Origin: Pikeienuella piscinae
GTDB taxonomy: Bacteria; Pseudomonadota; Alphaproteobacteria; Rhodobacterales; Rhodobacteraceae
Length of the DNA stretch: 64,000 bases
Assembly (NCBI RefSeq): GCF_011044155.1
Contig: NZ_CP049056.1
Span: 1,550,001-1,614,000 of the forward strand
Direction: 5' to 3'
A model generated the notes under the pieces. It did not search any database and was not told the origin of the DNA. It saw only the letters and a list, made by a program, of their open reading frames with translations. This document shows positions 26,271 through 35,650 of this stretch, piece after piece; the stretch's first letter is position 1, and every line of letters begins with the position of its first letter. The translations under genes and the position numbers were made by a program.

Positions 26271-27512
26271 TCAGCCAAGGAGTTCGCGACAGAGCCCAAG
26301 CGCGTCCACGAGCGCGTCGACTTCCCCGCGCGTGTTGTAAAGGCCGAAGCTGGCGCGGCAGGTCGCGGAGACGCCGAGCGCGTCCATCAGCGGCTGCGCG
26401 CAATGGTGGCCGGCCCGGACCGCGACACCCTTCCGATCGATGATCGTCGAGATGTCGTGCGGATGCCCCGCCCCTTCCATCACGAAAGAGAAGATCGCGC
26501 CTTTCTCCTTCTGGTGGCCGTGCACGGTCAGCCAGTTCAACGCGCCGAGCCGCTCGGCAGCATAGTCGCGCAGATCCGCCTCATGGGCCGAGATCGCCTC
26601 CATGCCAAGACCGGTCATGTAGTCGAGCGCGGCGCCGAGACCGATGATCGGCGCGATGCCGGGGGTGCCGGCCTCAAACCTGAAGGGCGGATCGGCATAG
26701 CTGACGCAGTCCTGGCGCACCTCGCGGATCATGTCGCCGCCGCCGAGGAAGGGCCGCATCTCCGCCAGCCGTTCCGGCGCCGCCCAAAGCGCGCCGGAGG
26801 CCGAAGGTCCATAGAGCTTGTGCCCCGTGATGGCGTAGAAATCGACGTCCAGATCGTTCAGGTCGACCGGCAGGTGCACCGCCGCCTGGCTGCCGTCGAC
26901 GCATACCGGGACGCCGCGCTCATGCGCCGCCGCCGCCAGCGTCTTCACGTCGATCACCGCGCCGGTGACGTTGGACATATGGGTGATCGCGACCATCTTC
27001 GTTCTCGGCCCGATGGCGTCGATCACCTCGTTCACGTCGACGGACCCATCGGGCGCGAGGCCGACCCATTTCAGCACCGCGCCCTGGCGCTCGCGCAGGA
27101 AATGCCAGGGGACGATATTGGCGTGATGCTCCAGAACCGAGAGCACGATCTCGTCGCCAGGCTCGATCCGCGGCGAAAGCCAGCTCGACGCCACCATGTT
27201 CAGCCCGAAGGTGGAGCCGGTGGTGAATATCACCCCATCCTCATCAGGCGCGTTCAGAAAGCGGGCGATCTTGCCGCGCACCGCCTCGTAATTGTCGGTC
27301 GCGAGATTGGAGAGGAAATGCAGCCCGCGATGCACATTCGCGTATTCCTCGGAATAGGTTTTCGTCACTGAATCGATCACGACCTGCGGTTTCTGGGCCG
27401 AAGCGCCATTGTCGAGATATACTAGAGGTTTGCCATGAACCTCGCGCGCGAGAATGGGAAAATCCTTGCGGATCTCCGTGACGTCATAGCGTGGGGCGGC
27501 AAGGTGGGTCAT
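26271..27512 (-). CDS. sufS: Cysteine desulfurase SufS (group II)
   Basis: SufS extracts sulfur from cysteine as an enzyme persulfide for Fe-S assembly on SufBCD. The 413-residue product has RKDFPILAREVHGKPLVYLDNGA at the start, the PLP lysine Lys232 in TGHKLYGP, and catalytic Cys371 in RAGHHCAQPLMDALG, the short-loop group II form. The ATG at 27512 overlaps the stop of the YIP1-like gene by four bases. It is the last suf gene seen. No sufE, sufU, sufT or A-type carrier gene follows. Confidence 0.96.
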   Translation of the reverse strand: MTHLAAPRYDVTEIRKDFPILAREVHGKPLVYLDNGASAQKPQVVIDSVTKTYSEEYANVHRGLHFLSNLATDNYEAVRGKIARFLNAPDEDGVIFTTGSTFGLNMVASSWLSPRIEPGDEIVLSVLEHHANIVPWHFLRERQGAVLKWVGLAPDGSVDVNEVIDAIGPRTKMVAITHMSNVTGAVIDVKTLAAAAHERGVPVCVDGSQAAVHLPVDLNDLDVDFYAITGHKLYGPSASGALWAAPERLAEMRPFLGGGDMIREVRQDCVSYADPPFRFEAGTPGIAPIIGLGAALDYMTGLGMEAISAHEADLRDYAAERLGALNWLTVHGHQKEKGAIFSFVMEGAGHPHDISTIIDRKGVAVRAGHHCAQPLMDALGVSATCRASFGLYNTRGEVDALVDALGLCRELLG

Positions 27513-28081
27513 GATGTCGATATAAGGTTCGGGAGCAGCAGGGAAAGCACGAAGCCGACGATGAACACGCCGCCGAACAGCCCGCCGGCGACGCGGAGCG
27601 CGCTCGCAAAGCCATGCGCCTCGGCGACGAAATTCGCGAGCAGCCAGAGCACGACGCCCACCATGACCAACTGCGCGATGGCGAGAAGGCCGGCGGCGCC
27701 GGCGCCGATATCGGGCAACGTCGCCGCCGCGACAAGCGGCGCGAAGATCACCGTCGCGAAACTGTGCCACGCCACTGTGGCGGCGATGTCGCGAAGCGAA
27801 CCGCGCCCGCCGAGCGCCGCGCCGATCCGGTGAATCAGGATGACCGCGAGCCCGTAGGCGACGAGGCTGAAAGCGAGATTGGAAGCCACGAAGCCAAGCC
27901 CCGCCCCACTCTGCCCGCCCGCCACCGCCACGATGACGACAAGGATGGTGTTGAGCGCGAAGGCGAGCCCGAAGATCAACGCCACGGCCTCGTAACTGTT
28001 CACCGCGTCTAGTACGCGCCGGATCGCGACGCGGGGCGCGCGATAGCTTTGCAGCAGGAGTTCGATCAGGAGAGTCAGCAT
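27509..28081 (-). CDS. YIP1-like membrane protein in the suf operon
   Basis: The 190-residue product begins with an amphipathic stretch (LLIELLLQSYRAPRVAIRRVLDA) followed by about five membrane helices, which fits Yip1-domain proteins. It is packed between a small open frame and sufS, overlapping the sufS start by four bases. This makes co-translation with the Fe-S genes likely. No catalytic or metal-binding motif is evident. A membrane-anchoring or assembly role is a guess from context only. Confidence 0.78.
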   Translation of the reverse strand: MLTLLIELLLQSYRAPRVAIRRVLDAVNSYEAVALIFGLAFALNTILVVIVAVAGGQSGAGLGFVASNLAFSLVAYGLAVILIHRIGAALGGRGSLRDIAATVAWHSFATVIFAPLVAAATLPDIGAGAAGLLAIAQLVMVGVVLWLLANFVAEAHGFASALRVAGGLFGGVFIVGFVLSLLLPNLISTS

Positions 28082-28236
28082 CTGGCGCCTGTCAGACGGC
28101 GAAAGGCCTGTGCGCCCGGCATGGGCGCGATGGTCAGAACGGCCGTCACGGCCATGACGGGACAGGTGTAGCCGATGGCCCGCGCCGCCGCGACCCCCCG
28201 GCGGGCGCAAAGCGGGGTTTCCGCGCCGGCCACCAT
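28075..28236 (-). CDS. Possible small protein between two suf-operon membrane genes
   Basis: A 53-codon frame runs exactly from five bases after the upstream membrane gene's stop to a TGA that overlaps the next gene's start. It reads MVAGAETPLCARRGVAAARAIGYTCPVM... and contains three cysteines and a short hydrophobic segment. The tight fit, with no other use for these 160 bases, favours a real gene. There is no clear ribosome site and no family was recognised. Confidence 0.4.
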   Translation of the reverse strand: MVAGAETPLCARRGVAAARAIGYTCPVMAVTAVLTIAPMPGAQAFRRLTGARC

Positions 28237-28241
28237 CGCGC

Positions 28242-28802
28242 TCACCCGACGAGCGGCAGAAGAAACGCCGCCGCCGCCAGCGCCGCAAACGCCGCGACCA
28301 CGCGCACGGCGCGAAACCCATGCGCCGCCGCCAGCATCGGCGCGAGCAACGAGACCCAGGCCAGCCCGGCGGCCACCCGCGCCGCGCCACCGAGACCAAG
28401 AGCCGCGCCGAAACCGAGCAGAAGCGCCGCAAGCGGGCCGGAGACGAGACCGGACCAAAAAAGCGCGAGCCGGGTTTCACGCCAGCCGCCGACGCCGCCG
28501 AAGGCGCGCGCCGCGAGCCGGATCAGCGCCGCTGAGGCGTAGAGCGCCAGAGGAAAGAACGACAGCCCGGCGAAAAGCCGCGCGGCGAACCAGGCCTCGC
28601 GCGCCTCACCCACAGCGAGAACCGGGCGGATGGCCTCCGCCGCCATCGCGCCCACGGTAAGGAAGGCGGAGGCGCCGAAAGCATAGGCGAGGAGCCGCGG
28701 CTCCCCCGCCCCATCGGCCCATTCCGCGCGCCAGGAAGCGCCCGGCGCCGCCCACGCGGCCGCGATCCGGCCAAAGAGTCCCCGCGCCACGGCGTCAGCC
28801 AA
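28242..28802 (-). CDS. Multispanning membrane protein in the suf operon
   Basis: The 186-residue product is strongly hydrophobic, with about five membrane helices and an N-terminal helix rich in Trp/Ala (FGRIAAAWAAPGASWRAEW). It may be a second Yip1-type protein, but similarity to the 27509 gene is low by eye. The start is uncertain: a TTG at 28802 overlaps the sufD stop by eight bases, while a GTG at 28790 gives a product four residues shorter. Operon position is the only clue to function. Confidence 0.65.
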   Translation of the reverse strand: MADAVARGLFGRIAAAWAAPGASWRAEWADGAGEPRLLAYAFGASAFLTVGAMAAEAIRPVLAVGEAREAWFAARLFAGLSFFPLALYASAALIRLAARAFGGVGGWRETRLALFWSGLVSGPLAALLLGFGAALGLGGAARVAAGLAWVSLLAPMLAAAHGFRAVRVVAAFAALAAAAFLLPLVG

Positions 28803-30093
28803 CGCGGCGGTCGAGCCAGCCGGCGACGCGAGAGCGAATCACATCCGCGATAGCCTCATCGTCGATCTCGGCGACCGCCTCGTCGACGAAGGCGAGAACC
28901 ATGAGCGCGGTCGCCTCGTCCTCCGGCACGCCGCGCGAACGGAGATAGAAGAGCGCATCCTCATCCACCTCGCCGCAGGTCGAGCCGTGCGAGCAGGCGA
29001 CGTCGTCGGCGTAAATCTCCAGCTCCGGCTTGGCGTCGAAGCGCGCATCCTCGTCCAGTAGCAGCGCCTGGCTGATCTGGTAGCCGTCGGTCTTCTGCGC
29101 ATCCTTCTTCACCAGGATCTTGCCCTGAAAGACGCCCTGCGCACCAGATTTCAGAACCTTCTTGAACACCTGCCGGCTCTCGCAGCGTTCGGCGTCATGA
29201 GTGACGAAAACCGTATCGTCATGGCGAAAGCCTTCGGCCCCGATGGCCGCTCCGGCGACATGGCCGATCGCCTCGTCACCGGTGAACTCGACCACCGTCT
29301 CGTTCCGGGTCAGCCGGCCGTTCACCGTCAGGGTGAAACTCTTGAACAGGCTTCGCTCCGCCAGCCGCGCGAAGATATGCGAGGCCGAAACGCGGTCATG
29401 ATCGCGCCCCTCGGCGCGCACGTGATGGCAGGTCGCGCCGGCGGCGACATCGATCTCCATCGCCTTGTTTATGCGCGCGGCGGCGGGGCCGTTCTCCAGG
29501 ATCGTCACCTCCGCGCCGGACTCGACCCGCACGAGATGACGAACGACGGCGTCCGATGTTTCGCTCTCGTGAAGATAGCGGAAATTGATCGGCCGGGCGG
29601 ACTTCCCGGTGACGCGGACGCAGAAACCTTCGCTCGCGCGCGCCGTGTTGAGCGCGGCGAGCGGGCGCGCGACAGGGTCCTGTCCCGCCGCCTCCAGCGC
29701 GCCGAAAAGCCCCTTGGCCCAATGGATATCGGCGCCAAGCGCATCCTGAAGCGGCTGGATCTCCACCCCGTCCAGCGTCGGATCGTCGGAAAGGTCGGCG
29801 CGGAATTCACCATCTACAAAGATCAGCCGCAGCGCGTCGACCTCGTCGAAGATCGGGGTTTCGTCCAGAACCAGCGCGGCGGCGCGCGGCGCGCCGTCCA
29901 CCAGCGGTGCGGGGTCAGTGCGCCGCCAGTATTCGTCACGTCGCCCCGGCCCACCCATGGCGAGCAGGCGCGCGCGCGCCGCATCACGCGCAGATTCGGC
30001 CCATGCGGCGCCCTTAGCCGGCGCGGGGTGACGAGCTAGCAGCGTCTCGGCCAACTCGGCCTTCACCGCCTGCGTTCTTGCGCGCGCGTCCAT
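28795..30093 (-). CDS. sufD: Fe-S cluster assembly protein SufD
   Basis: SufD pairs with SufB and SufC to form the Fe-S scaffold complex. The 432-residue product has a divergent N-terminal helical part and a beta-helix core with SAxH-type blocks (RVSASHIFARLAERSLFKSF, VEFTGDEAIGHVAGAAI). The conserved C-terminal ACSHGSTCGEVDEDALFYLRSRGVPEDEA contains the key histidine used at the SufB–SufD interface. Its ATG shares one base with the sufC stop (TAATG). It overlaps the downstream membrane-protein gene by up to eight bases. Confidence 0.94.
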   Translation of the reverse strand: MDARARTQAVKAELAETLLARHPAPAKGAAWAESARDAARARLLAMGGPGRRDEYWRRTDPAPLVDGAPRAAALVLDETPIFDEVDALRLIFVDGEFRADLSDDPTLDGVEIQPLQDALGADIHWAKGLFGALEAAGQDPVARPLAALNTARASEGFCVRVTGKSARPINFRYLHESETSDAVVRHLVRVESGAEVTILENGPAAARINKAMEIDVAAGATCHHVRAEGRDHDRVSASHIFARLAERSLFKSFTLTVNGRLTRNETVVEFTGDEAIGHVAGAAIGAEGFRHDDTVFVTHDAERCESRQVFKKVLKSGAQGVFQGKILVKKDAQKTDGYQISQALLLDEDARFDAKPELEIYADDVACSHGSTCGEVDEDALFYLRSRGVPEDEATALMVLAFVDEAVAEIDDEAIADVIRSRVAGWLDRRVG

Positions 30094-30848
30094 TACGCCA
30101 CCTGCAACTTGAGATCGGCGTAGCCGTTCGTCTCGACCTCGATCGCCAGTTCCGGACCGCCATTGGCGATCATCCTGCCCTCGGACATGATGTGAACGAC
30201 ATCGGGGCGGATATGGTCCAGAAGCCGCTGATAATGAGTGATGACGAGGAAGGAACGGCCCTTGTCCCGCAACGCGTTCACCCCGTCCGCCACCAGTTTC
30301 ATCGCATCGACGTCGAGACCTGAATCGGTTTCGTCGAGAATGCACATCTTCGGCTCCAGAAGCGCCATCTGCATGATTTCATTTCGCTTCTTCTCACCGC
30401 CGGAGAAGCCGACATTGACCGGCCGCTTCAACATCTCCGCGTCGATCTTCAAATCCTTCGCCGTGGCGCGGATCAGCTTCAGAACGGCGCCGGCGCTCAA
30501 CTCGGGTTCGCCGCGCGCCTGCCTCTGCGCGTTGAGCGCGGTCCTGAGGAAGGTCATGTTCCCGACGCCCGGAATCTCCACAGGATACTGGAAAGCGAGG
30601 AACAGCCCCGCCGCCGCACGCTCCTCCGGCTCCATGCCGAGAATATCCTCGCCGAGCAGCGTCGCGGTCCCGTCCGTCACATCGTAGCCGCTCTTGCCCG
30701 CGAGCACATATGAGAGCGTCGACTTGCCGGAGCCGTTCGGCCCCATGATCGCGTGCACCTCTCCTGCGCCGATGTTCAGATCGACGCCTTTCAGGATCGT
30801 CTTGTCCTCGTCTGCGAGCTTCACATGCAGGTTTGATATCTCAAGCAT
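30093..30848 (-). CDS. sufC: Fe-S assembly ATPase SufC
   Basis: SufC is the ABC-type ATPase that drives conformational change in SufBCD. The 251-residue product has Walker A GPNGSGKST (36–44), a SufC-type Q-loop region (FLAFQYPVEIPGVGNMTFLR), signature NVGFSGGEKKRNEIMQM, Walker B CILDETDSGLDVDAM and the switch histidine in VITHYQRLLDHI. It has no membrane domain of its own. It is coupled to sufD by a one-base overlap. Upstream, about 230 bases separate it from the 31077 gene; a small frame of uncertain status lies there. Confidence 0.97.
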   Translation of the reverse strand: MLEISNLHVKLADEDKTILKGVDLNIGAGEVHAIMGPNGSGKSTLSYVLAGKSGYDVTDGTATLLGEDILGMEPEERAAAGLFLAFQYPVEIPGVGNMTFLRTALNAQRQARGEPELSAGAVLKLIRATAKDLKIDAEMLKRPVNVGFSGGEKKRNEIMQMALLEPKMCILDETDSGLDVDAMKLVADGVNALRDKGRSFLVITHYQRLLDHIRPDVVHIMSEGRMIANGGPELAIEVETNGYADLKLQVA

Positions 30849-30878
30849 AAGTCCCTTCCCGGCGCGTCGCGCGCCACA

Positions 30879-31037
30879 TCATCTGAATACCGGCGCCGCA
30901 ATCGGCGCGAACCCGGTGAGCACGCCCCAACCGAGGCTTTCCTCTTGGAAGTCCATCGCGTCGACGATGAGAACCGTCCGCGCGACAACCTTCCGCATCG
31001 TTTTCGTCCCGGTCGCCGACACGGCATGAGCCTTCAT
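30879..31037 (-). CDS. Possible 52-residue protein between sufC and the 31077 gene
   Basis: A frame of 52 codons with mostly G/C third positions lies in the otherwise empty stretch upstream of sufC. It encodes MKAHAVSATGTKTMRKVV..., with a short hydrophobic VLIVDAM segment and a GWGVLTGFAPIAAPVF end. No ribosome site or family was recognised. It may be real because suf operons of this group often carry small interspersed genes, or it may be chance in GC-rich DNA. Confidence 0.3.
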   Translation of the reverse strand: MKAHAVSATGTKTMRKVVARTVLIVDAMDFQEESLGWGVLTGFAPIAAPVFR

Positions 31038-31076
31038 GCCCCATGGATACGACAGCGACCATGTTCCGAACTCTGA

Positions 31077-31399
31077 TCAATCCGGGCCGGAGCGTCGGCC
31101 CGGCCCCCGGATCAGAGCCAGCATGCACGCGCTCCACAGCAGGAAGAAGACCAGCCCGAGCGTGATCTCCAGAACCGAAGCCTGCGCCGGAACCAGATGG
31201 AGCGGGGCCGCGATCCACTCGACGAACTCGTCCACCATCTGCGAAGCGACGAAGATCACGACATGCGCGAAGATCAGCCACCGCGTCCGCCACGTCACCT
31301 CGAGTCGGCCCACATGGCCAACCGAGACGCGCGGCAGCGCGGGCGGCGCGCTCACCTTCTGCGGCGGCGCGCTGGGGGGATCGTCCCGCAGTTCCGCGA

Positions 31400-31403
<4 letters not shown>
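31077..31403 (-). CDS. Small two-helix membrane protein in the suf operon
   Basis: The 108-residue product has a hydrophilic N-terminus (about 1–38) and two hydrophobic helices (about 42–62 and 75–98), with a basic tail. The ATG overlaps the sufB stop by four bases, so translation is probably coupled to sufB. I recognise no family motif. It is one of three or more membrane or small proteins woven into this Fe-S operon. Confidence 0.72.
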
Positions 31404-32935
<1,532 letters not shown>

Positions 32936-32953
32936 CATAACTCCTTCCGGCCT

Positions 32954-33997
32954 TCAGGCCGCTTTCGCCCGGCGCCGTTGGTAAGCGGCGGTCCAGGCGC
33001 CGGCGAAGGCCATGACCTCCGCCTCATCCGTCGTCGGGCCGATCGAGACGCGCAGCGCGCTCGAGGCCGTAATCTTGTCCGCGCCCATCGCCAGGAGGGT
33101 GCGGCTCGCGCGGTTGACCTTGCCCGATGAGCAAGCCGATCCGGCGCTGACCGCGAACCCGGCGAGGTCCATCGCCATCACCTGCGTCTCTCCCGGCCAG
33201 CCGGGCGCCGCGAAACATGTGGTGTTAGGCAGGCGAGGCGCGCCCCGTCCTATTATGTCGAGCCCCGGCGCCCCGGCTTCAAGGGCATCCTCGAGCCGAT
33301 CTCTGAGCGCGGCGACATTATCCCATACGCCGGCCTCGAACTCCCCCCGCGCGGCGGCGGCGGCGGCGGCGAAACCGGCGATTCCGATCACATTCTCGGT
33401 GCCGGCGCGGCGGCCTTGCTCCTGCCCGCCCCCTTTCAGCAGGGCGCTGGGGGCCGCGGCGGCGATCAGCGCGCCGACGCCTTTCGGCCCGCCGATCTTG
33501 TGCGCGGAAAGGAGCGCGAAGCGCGTCTCCGCGCCGAGCCGCCAGCCCGTCCGTCCGACCGCCTGAACCGCATCGACAAGCGCGCCCTGACGGGTCTGCA
33601 TGACCCCCGTTTCCGGGTTGGCCGCCTGCGCGGCGAGAGGAACGCCGGCGGGCGCCGCCTGCAGCGCGCCCGACGAATCGACAGGAACCGCGCCCGCCAG
33701 ATGCGCCGCGACGCAATCATGCTCGATGCCGCCGCCGACAAGGCCCGGCAGACTGGCTGCAGCCAACGCCGCCGCCTCGGTGGCGCCGGAGGTGAAGACC
33801 ACCTGCTCGGCCCCGCACCCGACGAGAGCGGCGATTTCGATTCGCGCCCGTTCGACGATCGCCCACGCGGCGCGGCCCTCCGCATGAACGGATGACGGAT
33901 TGCCGACCGCGTCCATCGCCGCCAGCATCGCGGCGCGGGCCTCCGGCCGCAGCGGGGCCGAGGCGTTCCAGTCAAGATAGACGCGCGCAGCGGTCAC
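32954..33997 (-). CDS. Cysteine desulfurase, IscS/NifS type (group I)
   Basis: The 347-residue PLP enzyme has YLDWNASAPLRPEA, VVFTSGATEAAALA, the PLP lysine Lys167 in SAHKIGGPKG, and catalytic Cys289 in SAGSACSSGKVNRASRTLL, the longer-loop group I pattern. It is shorter than E. coli IscS (404 residues) and lacks that protein's C-terminal IscU-binding end. It overlaps the iscR stop by four bases. With sufS at the other end of the operon, two desulfurases serve one assembly locus. Confidence 0.93.
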   Translation of the reverse strand: MTAARVYLDWNASAPLRPEARAAMLAAMDAVGNPSSVHAEGRAAWAIVERARIEIAALVGCGAEQVVFTSGATEAAALAAASLPGLVGGGIEHDCVAAHLAGAVPVDSSGALQAAPAGVPLAAQAANPETGVMQTRQGALVDAVQAVGRTGWRLGAETRFALLSAHKIGGPKGVGALIAAAAPSALLKGGGQEQGRRAGTENVIGIAGFAAAAAAARGEFEAGVWDNVAALRDRLEDALEAGAPGLDIIGRGAPRLPNTTCFAAPGWPGETQVMAMDLAGFAVSAGSACSSGKVNRASRTLLAMGADKITASSALRVSIGPTTDEAEVMAFAGAWTAAYQRRRAKAA

Positions 33998-34479
33998 GCC
34001 GTCGCCCCCTCCGCGTCTGAATCGCTTTCGAGCATCGTGCCGAAATCCGGCACCGCCGGACAGGGCGCCATGCGATCCTCGATCACATCGGCGATCGTCG
34101 TCTGATTCAGGAACACGTAGACATGCGAGGAAAGCTGCTCCCAGAGGTCATGCGTAAGGCAAGTCGCGCGCGACCCGCTGCAACTGTCTTTGCCGCGACT
34201 CTCGCATCCCATCGCGTTCAGCCGCTCATCAACCGCCATCATCACCTCGGAGATCCGCGTTCCCGCAGCCCCTTTCGCCAGCCGGTAACCGCCCCCCGGC
34301 CCGCGCACGCTGTCGACCACGCCGGCCTTGCGGAGCTTGACGAAAAGCTGCTCGAGATAGGCGAGCGAGATATTCTGCCGCCCGGCGATGTCGGCGAGGC
34401 TGACCAGCGCGGCCTCGCCCTGAAGCGCGATGTCGGCGAGCGCGGTGACCGCGTAGCGACCCTTGGTGCTGAGCTTCAT
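33994..34479 (-). CDS. iscR: Rrf2-family Fe-S regulator IscR
   Basis: IscR senses Fe-S status and controls the assembly operon. The 161-residue product has the Rrf2 winged helix (MKLSTKGRYAVTALADIA, NISLAYLEQLFVKLRKAGVVDSVRGPGGGYRLAKG). A cluster-binding region follows with Cys92, Cys100, Cys107 and His110. The spacing (x7, x6, x2) differs from the E. coli C-x5-C-x5-C-x2-H, but all four ligands are present. It heads the suf operon and overlaps the next gene by four bases. A palindrome next to its -35 box suggests autoregulation. Confidence 0.95.
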   Translation of the reverse strand: MKLSTKGRYAVTALADIALQGEAALVSLADIAGRQNISLAYLEQLFVKLRKAGVVDSVRGPGGGYRLAKGAAGTRISEVMMAVDERLNAMGCESRGKDSCSGSRATCLTHDLWEQLSSHVYVFLNQTTIADVIEDRMAPCPAVPDFGTMLESDSDAEGATA

Positions 34480-34544
34480 ATCCGGGCCTCCCAGCCTGCG
34501 GCGAATGAGCGCGAATCGTTGACCTTGCAGGCCCGGACCCCCTA

Positions 34545-34573
34545 ATCACAGGGTCGTGCGCGGGGCCTGTCAA
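34545..34573 (-). promoter_or_regulatory. Candidate sigma-70 promoter of the iscR-suf operon
   Basis: On the minus strand TTGACA (34573–34568) is a perfect -35 box. It is followed after exactly 17 bases by TGTGAT (34550–34545), which matches four of six -10 bases. Transcription would begin near 34538, leaving a leader of about 60 bases before iscR. Confidence 0.6.
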
Positions 34574-34575
34574 AC

Positions 34576-34592
34576 TTTGGAACGGTTCTAAA
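34576..34592. promoter_or_regulatory. Candidate IscR operator (17-bp palindrome)
   Basis: TTTGGAACGGTTCTAAA is a palindrome with seven of eight arm positions matching around a single central base. It ends two bases from the -35 hexamer of the iscR promoter, so a bound protein could contact or block polymerase. It is 53 bases upstream of the divergent hydrolase gene too. The form fits an iron- or IscR-responsive box of Rhodobacterales; I could not compare it with a verified consensus. Confidence 0.6.
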
Positions 34593-34645
34593 TTGGCTGA
34601 GCGCAACAGTCAACGATTCCCCGCCGGTGTTGAACAGGATGCCAG

Positions 34646-35308
34646 ATGCCCGAAGTAATTTTCCCCGGCCCTGATGGGCGTCTCGAAGGCCGCTACCATC
34701 CGCAGAAGGAGCGCGACGCGCCGGTGGCGCTGGTGCTGCACCCGCATCCGCAGTTCGGCGGCACCATGAACAACAAGGTCGTCTACAACCTGCATTACAT
34801 ATTTCATCGCCTCGGCTATTCCGTGCTGAGGTTCAATTTCCGCGGCGTCGGGCGCAGCCAGGGGGAGTTCGACCAGGGAATTGGCGAGCTGTCCGACGCG
34901 GCAGCCGCGCTCGATTATCTGCAGAGCCTGAAGCCCGACGCCAAGATCACCTTCATCGCCGGATTCTCTTTCGGCGCCTGGATCGGCATGCAGCTTCTGA
35001 TGCGACGGCCGGAGGCTTCAGGCTTCATCTCGGTCGCGCCGCCGGCGAACATGTATGATTTCACCTTCCTCGCGCCCTGCCCCTCGTCCGGGTTGATCAT
35101 CAACGGCGAAGCCGACCGAATCGCGCCGCCCGAAGACATCGTGAAACTGGTCGAGAAGCTCCAGTCGCAACGCGGCATCACCGTCACGCACACCACCGTG
35201 CCGGGCGCCAATCATTTCTTCGAGGACGGCATGGACGAGATGACCGCCACCGTCGAGCAATATGTCGACCAGCGAACGGCGGAACTGAAGGCGTCGCTGC
35301 CGGAATAG
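34646..35308 (+). CDS. Alpha/beta hydrolase
   Basis: The 220-residue product is a small serine hydrolase-fold protein. It has VALVLHPHPQFGGTMNNKVV (an H-P-H-P oxyanion region), NFRGVGRSQGEFD, the nucleophile elbow GFSFGAW (Ser near 113), an acid in INGEADRIAPPEDI, and a likely catalytic histidine in PGANHFFEDG (near 193). There is no signal peptide. Proteins of this type (COG2945-like) have unknown substrates. It is divergent from iscR and shares the regulatory region containing the palindrome, so iron-linked control is possible. Confidence 0.88.
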   Translation: MPEVIFPGPDGRLEGRYHPQKERDAPVALVLHPHPQFGGTMNNKVVYNLHYIFHRLGYSVLRFNFRGVGRSQGEFDQGIGELSDAAAALDYLQSLKPDAKITFIAGFSFGAWIGMQLLMRRPEASGFISVAPPANMYDFTFLAPCPSSGLIINGEADRIAPPEDIVKLVEKLQSQRGITVTHTTVPGANHFFEDGMDEMTATVEQYVDQRTAELKASLPE

Positions 35309-35482
35309 ACCCGGTGCCGCCCCCGGGCGCGCAAGGCGGCCCGGAAACCGTCTCGGGAACCATCGCTGCGCATCGGGCGTTCCTTCCCGAGAGTGGCGCA
35401 CGACCGCCCTCGCCGACCGCGACGCCGGGTGACGCACTCGGCTTGCAAGCGTGCGTCTCTCTCGCAAAGAAGGAGACGAGAG

Positions 35483-35650
35483 ATGATCGAACCGGAAGAA
35501 AACCCGCTGCACCTGAAGGACAGGCAACCGAAGCAGGGCGACCCGCATGACGAGCCGGCGATCGGCGGCCTCTATCCCCTGGCCGGCGTTTTCGTCTCCG
35601 GCGCGCTGCTCGGCGGGATTCTGGTTCTCGTCGCTATGACCTGGACCTGA
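35483..35650 (+). CDS. Small single-helix membrane protein
   Basis: The 55-residue product begins MIEPEENPLHLKDRQPKQGD and ends with one hydrophobic helix ([26 protein letters not shown] split over about 33–54). A strong ribosome site, AAGGAG, lies eight bases before the ATG, which is the main support. Its last 79 bases overlap the 3' end of anmK on the other strand. No function is recognisable. Confidence 0.72.
   Translation: MIEPEENPLHLKDRQPKQGDPHDEPAIGGLYPLAGVFVSGALLGGILVLVAMTWT

Larger units (their letters stand above)
34513..34619. repeat. 11-bp perfect inverted repeat flanking the iscR promoter
   Basis: GAATCGTTGAC at 34513–34523 has its exact reverse complement, GTCAACGATTC, at 34609–34619, 85 bases apart. 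The arms bracket the candidate promoter and operator. They could be two half-sites for a dimeric regulator or a looping pair. Their function is unknown. Confidence 0.6.
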
